A stretch of 64,000 bases of DNA, from contig NZ_AP029023.1 in assembly GCF_037076555.1 (NCBI RefSeq), positions 1,984,001 to 2,048,000 of the forward strand, in the 5' to 3' direction. The stretch's first letter is position 1; the number at the start of each line of letters is the position of its first letter. Below, piece by piece: positions 42,781-51,765 of this stretch. Below the pieces are notes generated by a model. That model was not told the origin of the DNA. It did not search any database and saw only the letters and a list, made by a program, of their open reading frames with translations. The DNA comes from Methylophilus sp. DW102. GTDB taxonomy: Bacteria; Pseudomonadota; Gammaproteobacteria; Burkholderiales; Methylophilaceae. A program made the position numbers and the translations under genes.

Positions 42781-42812
42781 AACTATCGAATAGTATGATT
42801 GATTCGATAGTT
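42781..42812. promoter_or_regulatory. Perfect inverted repeat in the LysR / DUF2798 intergenic region
   Basis: AACTATCGAAT (42781-42791) and ATTCGATAGTT (42802-42812) with a 10-bp spacer. It begins 2 bp from the LysR start codon and so could serve as the LysR autoregulatory operator and control the DUF2798 promoter. Confidence 0.65.
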
Positions 42813-42897
42813 TAACTTTATAGTGATTAAATCTTCAAGCCTCTACCCGGCAACTGTGTGAGCTTTTATAGTGTCACCACACATTAGGAGAACCACC

Positions 42898-43152
42898 ATG
42901 AATCAAACCAGAACGACTTTCCGCAAGATCCCAAAGCAATTTACGCCTTATGTGTTTGCCTTTTTTATGGCAGGCATCATGGCCTTTTTAATGTCTATGG
43001 TCATTGTGGCCGCCAACAGTGGCTTACAAGCCGGCTATGTGACGCGTGTCATCCACGCTTATACACTCGCGATGCCTGTCGCTTTCTGTTGTGTGCTGAT
43101 TGTGCGGCCTATTGTCATGCATTTGGTGAATCAGTTGGTCGACACCCATTGA
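42898..43152 (+). CDS. DUF2798 membrane protein
   Basis: An 84-residue protein with two membrane helices (YVFAFFMAGIMAFLMSMVIVA and LAMPVAFCCVLIVRPIVMHLV), the pattern of DUF2798. The start ATG 42898 has AGGAG 7 bp upstream; a longer in-frame start at 42871 is not needed. Function unknown; it is divergent from the LysR gene, so it is probably its target. Confidence 0.82.
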   Translation: MNQTRTTFRKIPKQFTPYVFAFFMAGIMAFLMSMVIVAANSGLQAGYVTRVIHAYTLAMPVAFCCVLIVRPIVMHLVNQLVDTH

Positions 43153-43173
43153 TGGCGTGAGATGCCACAAACA

Positions 43174-43199
43174 AAAACGGATACCAAGGTATCCGTTTT
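43174..43199. terminator. Bidirectional terminator
   Basis: A perfect 12-bp stem AAAACGGATACC / GGTATCCGTTTT with a 2-nt loop lies between the convergent DUF2798 and PAP2 genes. Confidence 0.85.
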
Positions 43200-43227
43200 C
43201 ACGCATGCCGCAGCATGTGCATGGCGA

Positions 43228-43761
43228 TTAAAACAGCGGTGCATACAAAGCGACCAGCGTGTACCCAATCAATCCTCCTGCCAAGACATCACTCGGATAA
43301 TGTAAACCCAGTACCACACGTGAGATGCCGACTAACACGACAAACGGATAAACGACAGGAAACAGTTGCGGGTAATAATGCACGGCCACCATGCCAAACG
43401 CCACCGCGTGCAAGGTATGCCCTGAAGGAAAACTGAAGTAATCCAGCGGTGTGCCGCTCAACAAGACATCCTGACGCACCTGAAAGGGTCGTGGACGGCT
43501 GGTGCGATGTTTCAACCATTTATAGACCAGTGTACCGCTCAGTCCTACGGTCAACATATGCAGGCAGACGTAAAGACCGTGCTGGCCCTGGCTGATGGCA
43601 ATCACCAACATGAGCAAATACCAGAACATGCCATCGCCCATACGCGAAATGGCGCGAAACAGGTTGCGTATCAGGCGATATTGTCCGGTATGGCTGACTT
43701 TGACACACAGTCGACTATCGACCGACTGCACCCATCCCAGTGTTTGTTGTAGTTTCAGCAT
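43228..43761 (-). CDS. PAP2 family membrane phosphatase
   Basis: A 177-residue integral membrane protein with the three PAP2 motifs: KWLKHRTSRPRP, FPSGHTLHA and SRVVLGLHYPSDVLAGG. Substrates of the family are lipid phosphates such as undecaprenyl diphosphate, phosphatidic acid or phosphatidylglycerophosphate; which one is not predictable. AAAGGA precedes the start, and a 10-bp inverted repeat lies 27 bp upstream. Confidence 0.92.
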   Translation of the reverse strand: MLKLQQTLGWVQSVDSRLCVKVSHTGQYRLIRNLFRAISRMGDGMFWYLLMLVIAISQGQHGLYVCLHMLTVGLSGTLVYKWLKHRTSRPRPFQVRQDVLLSGTPLDYFSFPSGHTLHAVAFGMVAVHYYPQLFPVVYPFVVLVGISRVVLGLHYPSDVLAGGLIGYTLVALYAPLF

Positions 43762-43787
43762 CGCAGGTCCTTTCCGGGGCTTCCCCC

Positions 43788-43814
43788 GACTATGCTTGTT
43801 GGGTAAGCATAGTC
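43788..43814. promoter_or_regulatory. 10-bp inverted repeat upstream of the PAP2 gene
   Basis: GACTATGCTT (43788-43797) and AAGCATAGTC (43805-43814) form a perfect stem with a 7-nt loop. It may be an operator of the PAP2 gene or a hairpin at the end of the nuo transcript; no T-tract is present. Confidence 0.4.
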
Positions 43815-43921
43815 TGAACCGGATGCTTTAAATTAGCGTGAAAGATTGATGAATTAAATATGACGGGTGCTTATGCGATGAGCGCATGCCAAGGAGTAGC
43901 CCTTGTACATTCACGCAGGCT

Positions 43922-44203
43922 TTATTTCCAGAGTACCCGATAGACAAAGCCCGGGAATGACAACACCAGAAACAGGCATAGCGTGACACTGTAAAACTCC
44001 CAGCCTTGCGGCCAGACTTGTCCCATCACATAACGCTCAACCAGATAGCCAATCAGCAGCGTGATGAAGTAGGCAGGCAACATGGCGGCAAAACGCTGCC
44101 ATAGCTGCTGAATATTGCCGATCAAACCCAGCCACTTATCCGAAATCCAGGCCAGGTTTGCCAAAAACAACATCAGCAACAAAAAAATGAGTTTGGTAGC
44201 CAT
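43922..44203 (-). CDS. DUF2818 membrane protein at the end of the nuo operon
   Basis: A 93-residue protein with about three helices (LIFLLLMLFLANLAWISDK and others). The start is one base past the nuoN stop. DUF2818 genes follow nuoN in many betaproteobacteria; its role in complex I is not established. Confidence 0.85.
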   Translation of the reverse strand: MATKLIFLLLMLFLANLAWISDKWLGLIGNIQQLWQRFAAMLPAYFITLLIGYLVERYVMGQVWPQGWEFYSVTLCLFLVLSFPGFVYRVLWK

Positions 44204-44204
44204 T

Positions 44205-45650
44205 TTATTGCAGACTCATCAGCAAGCTATGCCCGCAGACGCCTAATAGAATTTCAGGGAACAAGCCCAAGCCCAGCAACGCCAAGGTATGCACACTGAG
44301 GATAAAGCGCATATCGATCGGTGCGGACAGCGGTGTATGCTCTTCCGGTGCATCAAAATACATTTTACGTACGATGTTGAGATAGTAGAACGCACCAATA
44401 GTCGCCATCAGCACGGCAAACACCACCTGCCAGGTGAAGCCAGCCTGCCAGGCGGCCTGCAATACGGTGAATTTGGCATAAAAACCAATGGTAGGCGGAA
44501 TACCGGCCATGCTGAACATAATGATCAACATGAGGAAAGCAAACCATGGATGGCGCTGGTTAAGCCCTTTGAGATCGTTGATCTCTTCGGCTTCAAAGCC
44601 CTGACGGCTCAATAGCAGAATGATCCCGAAGCCGGCAATTGACATCAGGACATAGGCACTGATGTAAAAGAAACTGGAAGCAAAGCCATTGGCATTGGCA
44701 CTCATCATGCCGAACAGAATGAACCCAACATGCGAAATGGTGGAATATGCCAACATACGCTTGAGGTTGGTCTGCACAATCGCGCTAAAATTACCGATGA
44801 TGATGGACAACACCGCCATTAACATCAGCATATCCTGCCAGTCCATGGCTAGCGGGTGCAGGCCTTGCACCAACAGACGCACGGTCATCGCATAAGCCGC
44901 CAATTTTGGCACGGAGCCAATTAACAGTGTCATCGGAGTTGGCGACCCCTGATAGACATCGGGCACCCACATCTGGAACGGGACAGCGCCAAACTTGAAG
45001 GCAATACCGGCGACCAGAAACACCAGGCCCATGATGAGCACGGGGCTCTTAGGCTGCTGACTAATACTGTTGGCAATATCACTGACATCCAAGCTGCCAG
45101 TCATGCCATACAGCATACTCATGCCATATAGCAGCATCCCTGAAGCGAGTGCACCTAACACAAAGTATTTCATGGCCGACTCGGACGCTCTTGGATTATC
45201 TCGATCAAAGGCTACCAGAGAGTAGAGGCACAGTGACAGCAATTCCAGGCCCATATAAATGGTCAGCAGGTTGTGGCCTGACACCATGATCATCATACCG
45301 AGCAAGCCAAACAGGACCATGGCATAAAACTCACCACGATAGAGGTTACGGTCTTGCAGGTATTTGCGCGTATATACCAGGATCAACGAGGTGCCCAGAT
45401 ACATCATCATTTTGATGACGTCTGACAGCGTATCGTCGATAAACATATGCGAGAAGGCAAAGCCCACCGCTGGTGTATGTGTTTTAAAAGTCAGGAAGGC
45501 GGCCGCAAGCAAGGTCAGTTGGCTTAAACCATAAATCATGAAGCGGTTTTGTGGCAGGATGAACAAATCCAGCAACAAAATAAGCATGGCCATGCCCAAT
45601 ACAACCATTTCCGGCAACAGGGCGAGCAAGTCAAATTGCATATTATCCAT
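44205..45650 (-). CDS. nuoN: NADH-quinone oxidoreductase subunit N
   Basis: A 481-residue Mrp-antiporter-like proton-pumping subunit of complex I. The conserved proton-path residues fall in the segments LELLSLCLYSLVAFDR and FKFGAVPFQMWVPDVYQG. The protein has the usual length and about 14 helices. It is followed one base later by DUF2818. Confidence 0.96.
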   Translation of the reverse strand: MDNMQFDLLALLPEMVVLGMAMLILLLDLFILPQNRFMIYGLSQLTLLAAAFLTFKTHTPAVGFAFSHMFIDDTLSDVIKMMMYLGTSLILVYTRKYLQDRNLYRGEFYAMVLFGLLGMMIMVSGHNLLTIYMGLELLSLCLYSLVAFDRDNPRASESAMKYFVLGALASGMLLYGMSMLYGMTGSLDVSDIANSISQQPKSPVLIMGLVFLVAGIAFKFGAVPFQMWVPDVYQGSPTPMTLLIGSVPKLAAYAMTVRLLVQGLHPLAMDWQDMLMLMAVLSIIIGNFSAIVQTNLKRMLAYSTISHVGFILFGMMSANANGFASSFFYISAYVLMSIAGFGIILLLSRQGFEAEEINDLKGLNQRHPWFAFLMLIIMFSMAGIPPTIGFYAKFTVLQAAWQAGFTWQVVFAVLMATIGAFYYLNIVRKMYFDAPEEHTPLSAPIDMRFILSVHTLALLGLGLFPEILLGVCGHSLLMSLQ

Positions 45651-45667
45651 TTTTTAAAATCCTGCTT

Positions 45668-47176
45668 TTAATAGCCTGTGACGGGCAATTTGGAAATCGC
45701 CATATGTTTCAGGAACTCTGTGCTGGTTGCCTGCATCACTTCGGTCAGTGCTTGTGGATAGACGCCGAAACCAATCACCAAGATGGCCAGAATACCCAAG
45801 ATCAGGAACTCACGTTTGCTGAGGTCGCTCAGTTCGGCCACGTGATGATTCGTCACATTGCCAAAGAACACACGCTTGGTCATCCACAGCGTATAGGCGG
45901 CACCAAATATCAAGGTCGTCGCAGCAAAGAAAGCCACCCAGAAATTGAATTTGACTGCGGCCAGAATCACCATAAACTCGCCCACAAAGCCGGAGGTGCC
46001 AGGCAAGCCACTGTTGGCCATGGCAAACAACACGGCAAAGGCGGCAAACACAGGCATCTTGTTAACCACGCCACCATACGCGGAAATTTCACGGCTATGT
46101 ACGCGATCATATAACACACCTACGCTCAGGAACATCGCAGAAGAAATAAAGCCATGTGAAATCATTTGCACCAAGGCCCCCTCAAGCGCCAACTGGCTAA
46201 ACATGAAGAAGCCCAAAGTGACAAAGCCCATGTGCGAGATCGAAGAATAAGCAATCAGCTTCTTCATGTCTTTTTGCACCAGCGCGACCAGTGCGATGTA
46301 GACCACTGCAATCAGCGACAGCGCGACCATGGCTGAAGTGAAGTAATGGGCTGCATCCGGAGCAATCGGCATGGCAAATCGCAGAAAGCTGTAGCCGCCA
46401 AGTTTCAGTGCAATGGCCGCCAGCACCACAGAACCACCCGTAGGTGCCTCAACGTGCGCATCCGGCAACCAGGTATGCACTGGCCACATCGGGATTTTCA
46501 CCGCAAATGCCATGAAGAAGGCGATGAAAATATAGATTTGCGCTTGCAGGCTGAGCGGTAACAAATAGTAATCAGCCAGCTCGAAACTGCCAGTCTGGTG
46601 ATACAGGTAAATAAAAGCGACCAGCATCAACAAGGAGCCTAGCAAGGTATACAGGAAAAACTTGATGGTAGCGTAGACGCGGTTAGGCCCGCCCCAGATG
46701 CCAATCACCAGGAACATCGGAATCAGCATCGCTTCCCAGAAGACGTAATACAGAATCGCATCAAGCGCGGTGAACACACCAATCATGATCCCGCTCATGA
46801 TCAGGAAGGCCGCCATGTACTGTGCCACATGTTTGGTAATCACTTCCCAACCTGCCAGTACCACAATCACCGTGGTAAAACTGGTTAACAGCACCAAAGG
46901 CATTGAAAAGCCGTCCACCCCCAGGTGGTAATGCATATTGAAGGCCGGTACCCAGGGCAGCAATTCTTCAAACTGGAAGAAGCCGTCGTGAATATCAAAC
47001 TGCGTGTACAGCGGCACAGTCACCAGAAAACTGACCAGGCTACCTACCAATGCCAGCCATCGAGTCAATGTGGCCTTTTGGTCACCGCCTAGCAACAACA
47101 CTAGCACGCCAGACAATACCGGCAGCCAGACGGCCAGACTTAACCAGGAAATACTTGTGAGGTCGGCTTGCATCAT
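45668..47176 (-). CDS. nuoM: NADH-quinone oxidoreductase subunit M
   Basis: A 502-residue antiporter-like membrane subunit. Conserved motifs are FWEAMLIPMFLVIGIWGG, with the key glutamate, and KIPMWPVHTWLPDAHVEAPT. It pumps protons together with NuoL and NuoN. Its start overlaps the nuoL stop by one base. Confidence 0.97.
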   Translation of the reverse strand: MMQADLTSISWLSLAVWLPVLSGVLVLLLGGDQKATLTRWLALVGSLVSFLVTVPLYTQFDIHDGFFQFEELLPWVPAFNMHYHLGVDGFSMPLVLLTSFTTVIVVLAGWEVITKHVAQYMAAFLIMSGIMIGVFTALDAILYYVFWEAMLIPMFLVIGIWGGPNRVYATIKFFLYTLLGSLLMLVAFIYLYHQTGSFELADYYLLPLSLQAQIYIFIAFFMAFAVKIPMWPVHTWLPDAHVEAPTGGSVVLAAIALKLGGYSFLRFAMPIAPDAAHYFTSAMVALSLIAVVYIALVALVQKDMKKLIAYSSISHMGFVTLGFFMFSQLALEGALVQMISHGFISSAMFLSVGVLYDRVHSREISAYGGVVNKMPVFAAFAVLFAMANSGLPGTSGFVGEFMVILAAVKFNFWVAFFAATTLIFGAAYTLWMTKRVFFGNVTNHHVAELSDLSKREFLILGILAILVIGFGVYPQALTEVMQATSTEFLKHMAISKLPVTGY

Positions 47177-49248
47177 TAGTTAATTTTGATAAAGAAAGTC
47201 ATAAGAAGGAATACGCCAATAATCATGGCAAAGGCGTAGTGATAAATTAAACCGGATTGCAACGTGCGTATTTTGGCAGCAATCTTGCCCATGGTATTGG
47301 CGGTGCCGTTGACCATGGCGCCATCAATCAACGTGATGTCACCAAACTTCCACAACAAGCCGCCCAGACAGCGTGAACCTCCGGCAAAAAACTTCTCGTT
47401 AAAGCTGTCAAAACCGTATTTGTTTTCAAGGATGTTGTAAATCACGATAAAGCGGGCTTTGATTGCAGCAGGGATATCCGGACGCTTCATATAGAAGAAC
47501 CATGACAGTGCCACCCCGGAGGCCGCCAGGAAAAATGGCAGACTGGTAAAGCCATGAATCGCCATGCCTGCCGGACTATGCATGAACTCATGGTAGTGAT
47601 GGGCGAGGTGCTCCATGGCAGGATGTGCTTCAGGATTCACAAAAATCACATTTTTGAAGAAATCACCGTACAGCATCGGTTCCAGTGCAATGTAACCAAT
47701 CACCAGTGAGGGGATTGCCAGCAACGCCAATGGCAAGGTAACAACCCAGCCTGGCTCATGCGGATCATCGTTTGGTCCCAGGCCATGATGATGCCCTTCG
47801 TCGTGTGCATGATCATCATGATGCGCATCGTCATGGTGTGCGTCTGCATGTGCGACATGTGCATGGTCATCATGTTTGGCGTGGCGCCACTTTTCCTCAC
47901 CGTGGAATACCAGGAAGTACAAACGGAATGAATAGAATGCGGTCACAAACACACCGACAATCACCGCAAAATAGGCAAAACCACTCCCAGGGATATGTGA
48001 CAACTCAACCGCTTCGATGATGCTGTCTTTGGAATAAAAACCGGCAAAGAACGGCGTGCCAATCAAGGCCAGAGAACCGATCAAAGAGGTGATCCAGGTG
48101 ACCGGCAGGTATTTCTTGAGGTTACCCATGTTGCGGATATCCTGGTCGTGGTGCATACCCATAATCACAGAACCGGCACCCAGGAATAACAACGCCTTAA
48201 AGAATGCATGGGTCATCAGGTGGAAAATGGCCACGGAATAGGCTGATGCACCCAATGCAACAGTCATATACCCGAGTTGCGACAAGGTCGAATAGGCCAC
48301 CACGCGCTTGATATCGTTCTGGATAATACCCAGGAAGCCCATAAACAAGGCAGTAATCGCACCGATCACCATCACGGTCGACAAGGCCGTGGTAGACAAT
48401 TCATATAAAGGTGACATGCGTGCCACCATAAAGATACCGGCGGTCACCATGGTCGCCGCGTGAATCAGCGCAGAAATTGGTGTTGGACCTTCCATGGAGT
48501 CTGGCAGCCAGACATGCAGCGGAACTTGTGCAGATTTACCCATGGCGCCGACAAACAATAACAGGCAAGTGACTGTCATCAGGGACCAGTTGCAACTACC
48601 AATCAAGTTAACTTGTGTATTGGCAAACTCAGGGGTGCGCTGAAACACGGTGGCGTAATCCAGGCTACCAAAGTAATACAGCACCATGCCTATGCCCAAC
48701 AGGAAGCCGAAGTCCCCTACCCGGTTAACCAGGAAGGCCTTTAAATTGGCGTAAATGGCGGTGGGACGTGTAAACCAGAAACCAATCAGCAGATATGACA
48801 CCAGACCGACCGCCTCCCAGCCAAAGAACAACTGCATGAAGTTGTTGCTCATGACCAGCATCAGCATGGAGAAGGTAAACAGCGAAATGTAGCTGAAGAA
48901 GCGGCTATAGCCTGGGTCTTCTTCCATGTAGCCGATGGTATAAATATGCACCATGAGTGACACAAAAGTCACCACGACCATCATCATGGCACTCAGGTTA
49001 TCAATCAGGAAGCCCACTTCAAAATGCACGTCACCCGAGTTGAGCCAGGTATACACCGCTTCGTTGAGCGTGAAGCCATTCAGGGTCTGGTTAAAAATGT
49101 AGGCAGACAAGGCGAATGCCGCGCCGACGCCAGCGATGGTCAACACATGTGCGGCCCAGCGCGGTAAGTAATTCCTGAAGAGGCCAACAGCGGCCGCAGC
49201 CAGCAAAGGCAACATCGGAATCAAGATCAGGATTTGTTTTATTGTCAT
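47176..49248 (-). CDS. nuoL: NADH-quinone oxidoreductase subunit L with a histidine-rich insertion
   Basis: A 690-residue proton-pumping subunit carrying the long lateral helix at its C-terminus. FFGWEAVGLVSYLLIGFW and KSAQVPLHVWLPDSMEGPTP hold the antiporter residues. Between helices, around residues 450-498, lies an unusual loop rich in His and Asp (segments such as HDDHAHVAHADAHHDDAHHD and EGHHHGLG) with about 15 histidines, longer than the short loop expected here. It may bind metal. The rest of the protein is ordinary. Confidence 0.97.
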   Translation of the reverse strand: MTIKQILILIPMLPLLAAAAVGLFRNYLPRWAAHVLTIAGVGAAFALSAYIFNQTLNGFTLNEAVYTWLNSGDVHFEVGFLIDNLSAMMMVVVTFVSLMVHIYTIGYMEEDPGYSRFFSYISLFTFSMLMLVMSNNFMQLFFGWEAVGLVSYLLIGFWFTRPTAIYANLKAFLVNRVGDFGFLLGIGMVLYYFGSLDYATVFQRTPEFANTQVNLIGSCNWSLMTVTCLLLFVGAMGKSAQVPLHVWLPDSMEGPTPISALIHAATMVTAGIFMVARMSPLYELSTTALSTVMVIGAITALFMGFLGIIQNDIKRVVAYSTLSQLGYMTVALGASAYSVAIFHLMTHAFFKALLFLGAGSVIMGMHHDQDIRNMGNLKKYLPVTWITSLIGSLALIGTPFFAGFYSKDSIIEAVELSHIPGSGFAYFAVIVGVFVTAFYSFRLYFLVFHGEEKWRHAKHDDHAHVAHADAHHDDAHHDDHAHDEGHHHGLGPNDDPHEPGWVVTLPLALLAIPSLVIGYIALEPMLYGDFFKNVIFVNPEAHPAMEHLAHHYHEFMHSPAGMAIHGFTSLPFFLAASGVALSWFFYMKRPDIPAAIKARFIVIYNILENKYGFDSFNEKFFAGGSRCLGGLLWKFGDITLIDGAMVNGTANTMGKIAAKIRTLQSGLIYHYAFAMIIGVFLLMTFFIKIN

Positions 49249-49253
49249 GACGC

Positions 49254-49559
49254 TTAACCTTTTAATTGATCCAGATCATCGACGTTGATGGTACGCAGGT
49301 TGCGGAACAATACGACCAGAATCGCGAGACCAATTGCAGACTCCGCCGCAGCCACCGTCAAGATGAAAAAGACGAATACCTGACCACCAATATCATTGAG
49401 GTAATGCGAAAAAGCCACAAAATTCAGGTTAACGGCCAACAACATCAATTCAATTGCCATGAGCAAAATAATGACGTTTTTGCGGTTGAGGAATATGCCA
49501 ATCACACTGATGGCAAACATCAGCGCCCCCAAAATCAGGTAGTGAGACAAACCGACCAT
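49254..49559 (-). CDS. nuoK: NADH-quinone oxidoreductase subunit K
   Basis: A 101-residue, three-helix subunit; the conserved glutamates lie in [17 protein letters not shown] and [15 protein letters not shown]. It is 2 bp after nuoJ. Confidence 0.97.
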   Translation of the reverse strand: MVGLSHYLILGALMFAISVIGIFLNRKNVIILLMAIELMLLAVNLNFVAFSHYLNDIGGQVFVFFILTVAAAESAIGLAILVVLFRNLRTINVDDLDQLKG

Positions 49560-49561
49560 GA

Positions 49562-50185
49562 TTATTTACTCTCCTCTGCAGACGGTGCTGGCACTTCAAC
49601 TTCAGCAGGCATAGAGATAATACGCAATCTGTCGTTACGCTTCACTTTGACCTGCTCGGCCGGATTCATGGATTTGTTGTCTTTACGCTCGCGCAAGGTC
49701 AACACAATGGCGGCAATCATCGCCACCAGCAACACGACCGCCGCTAGTTCAAACGGCAGCAAGTAGTCGGTATACAATACCTTGCCCAACGCAGCCGTAT
49801 TACTGAAGCCTGCCGGTGCAGACACCGCCTGACTTGGATTGAGGTTTTTGGCGGAAAGCACCATCACCATTTCGGCCATCATCACCACGCCAAAGGTCAA
49901 CGCCAATGGCAGGTTAGACCAGAAGCCTTCACGCAATTTGTCGATATTGATGTCCAGCATCATCACCACAAACAGGAACAGCACCATCACCGCCCCCACG
50001 TACACCAGAATCAGGGCAATGGCGAGAAACTCAGCTTCAAGCAACAACCAGATGCCTGCCGCCGTAAAAAATGCCAGCACCAGAAACAGTGCAGCATGCA
50101 CGGGGTTACGCGTAGTAATCACGCGGATGCCAGAGAACAGCAGAATCGCTGCCAGCACATAAAAAACAATATCGGTAAATAACAT
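49562..50185 (-). CDS. nuoJ: NADH-quinone oxidoreductase subunit J
   Basis: A 207-residue subunit with five helices near the N-terminus ([44 protein letters not shown]). The C-terminal tail is longer and charged ([18 protein letters not shown] region ending PSAEESK). It forms part of the membrane arm's quinone-proximal section. Confidence 0.96.
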   Translation of the reverse strand: MLFTDIVFYVLAAILLFSGIRVITTRNPVHAALFLVLAFFTAAGIWLLLEAEFLAIALILVYVGAVMVLFLFVVMMLDINIDKLREGFWSNLPLALTFGVVMMAEMVMVLSAKNLNPSQAVSAPAGFSNTAALGKVLYTDYLLPFELAAVVLLVAMIAAIVLTLRERKDNKSMNPAEQVKVKRNDRLRIISMPAEVEVPAPSAEESK

Positions 50186-50204
50186 TTAGGATTCCTGTCC
50201 GCGC

Positions 50205-50696
50205 TTATCGATAAGCTTTATCCTGGGCGCGGTCTGCTGCAATTTGCGCCTCGTATTTGTCACCCACTTCGAGCAACATTTTTTTTGTATACAGCAGGTC
50301 GCCGCGCTGCTCGCCGTGGTAGTCAAAAATCCGTGTTTCCACGATGCTATCCACTGGGCAGGATTCTTCACAAAAACCGCAAAAAATGCACTTGGTCAGG
50401 TCAATGTCATAACGCGTGGTACGGCGGGTGCCATCATCACGCTGCTCGGATTCAATCGTAATCGCCATCGCCGGACAGACGGCCTCACACAGCTTGCAGG
50501 CAATGCAGCGCTCTTCACCGTTAGGGTAGCGGCGCAACGCGTGCAAGCCACGAAAACGGTTGGACTGCGGTGTACGTTCTTCCGGGTATTGAATAGTAAT
50601 TTTCTTAGCGAAGAAATAGCGTCCGGTCAGGGCCATGCCTTTAAGCATCTCCCATAACATCAAACTGCCTAATGTATTTTTAATTGCGTTCAACAT
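50205..50696 (-). CDS. nuoI: NADH-quinone oxidoreductase subunit I (two 4Fe-4S clusters)
   Basis: A 163-residue peripheral-arm subunit with two ferredoxin motifs, [12 protein letters not shown] and [12 protein letters not shown], which hold clusters N6a and N6b on the electron path to NuoB. Confidence 0.97.
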   Translation of the reverse strand: MLNAIKNTLGSLMLWEMLKGMALTGRYFFAKKITIQYPEERTPQSNRFRGLHALRRYPNGEERCIACKLCEAVCPAMAITIESEQRDDGTRRTTRYDIDLTKCIFCGFCEESCPVDSIVETRIFDYHGEQRGDLLYTKKMLLEVGDKYEAQIAADRAQDKAYR

Positions 50697-50735
50697 GGTA
50701 AGGTTTCCAAATACGTTGTCCGTGCGATTGTCCAG

Positions 50736-51764
50736 TTAGTGGAATAAATAAGCCCACTGGGTTTGCATCATGCCACCGACCACAATAATCCAGACCAGCG
50801 TGATGGGAATAAATACTTTCCAACCCAAACGCATGATCTGGTCATAGCGATAACGTGGAAAGGTAGCGCGGAACCACAAGAACAGGAACAACAGGAAAGC
50901 GACTTTTGCCAGCAACCATACAATACTGTCAGGCAAGAACGGCACCGGTGATAACCAACCGCCCAAGAACATCAATGCGGCCAGCATGGACACCAGCATC
51001 ATATTGGCATACTCAGCCAGGAAGAACACCGCAAAGGCCATGCCCGAGTACTCTACATGGAAACCTGCCACGATTTCAGATTCACCTTCGGCGACGTCAA
51101 ACGGCGCACGGTTGGTTTCAGCCACCGCACTAATAAAATAGACGACGAACAGCGGGAACAACGGCAGGAAATACCAGTGCCAGAAGCCCCCTTCTTGCCC
51201 CATCACGATCTTGCCCAAATTCAGTGAGTTGGCACACATCAACACACCGACCAGTGTAAACCCCATGGCAATCTCATACGAGACAATTTGTGCTGCGGAA
51301 CGCAAGGACCCCAGAAACGCATATTTTGAGTTAGACGCCCAACCGGCGATAATCACGCCGTAGACAGCCACCGAAGTCATCGCCAGTATATAGAGTAAGC
51401 CTGCATCGACATTGGCCAACACCAGTGTGGCATCAAAAGGCACCACAGCCCAAGCTGCAAACGCCGGAGCAATTGCCAGCACTGGGCCAATAAAAAACAA
51501 TGCTTTATTAGACGCAGTCGGCAGGATAATTTCTTTAAACAGCAATTTGAGGCCATCTGCCAATGGTTGCAACAAACCCCAGTAGCCCACACGGTTGGGA
51601 CCGATACGCACCTGCATGTAACCAATCACTTTACGCTCGGCCAGTGTAAGGTAGGCAACGCCTATCATCAATGGCAGCACAATCGCCACAATTTTAATCA
51701 GTGTCCACACGACCAGTTGTACGTCTGTCCAGTAGGAACCAAATAATTCAGCAAAGAAATGCAT
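50736..51764 (-). CDS. nuoH: NADH-quinone oxidoreductase subunit H
   Basis: A 342-residue membrane subunit forming part of the quinone chamber. [17 protein letters not shown] and the [27 protein letters not shown] loop (acidic chamber residues) are the family marks. It starts one base after the nuoG stop. Confidence 0.97.
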   Translation of the reverse strand: MHFFAELFGSYWTDVQLVVWTLIKIVAIVLPLMIGVAYLTLAERKVIGYMQVRIGPNRVGYWGLLQPLADGLKLLFKEIILPTASNKALFFIGPVLAIAPAFAAWAVVPFDATLVLANVDAGLLYILAMTSVAVYGVIIAGWASNSKYAFLGSLRSAAQIVSYEIAMGFTLVGVLMCANSLNLGKIVMGQEGGFWHWYFLPLFPLFVVYFISAVAETNRAPFDVAEGESEIVAGFHVEYSGMAFAVFFLAEYANMMLVSMLAALMFLGGWLSPVPFLPDSIVWLLAKVAFLLFLFLWFRATFPRYRYDQIMRLGWKVFIPITLVWIIVVGGMMQTQWAYLFH

Positions 51765-51765
51765 G

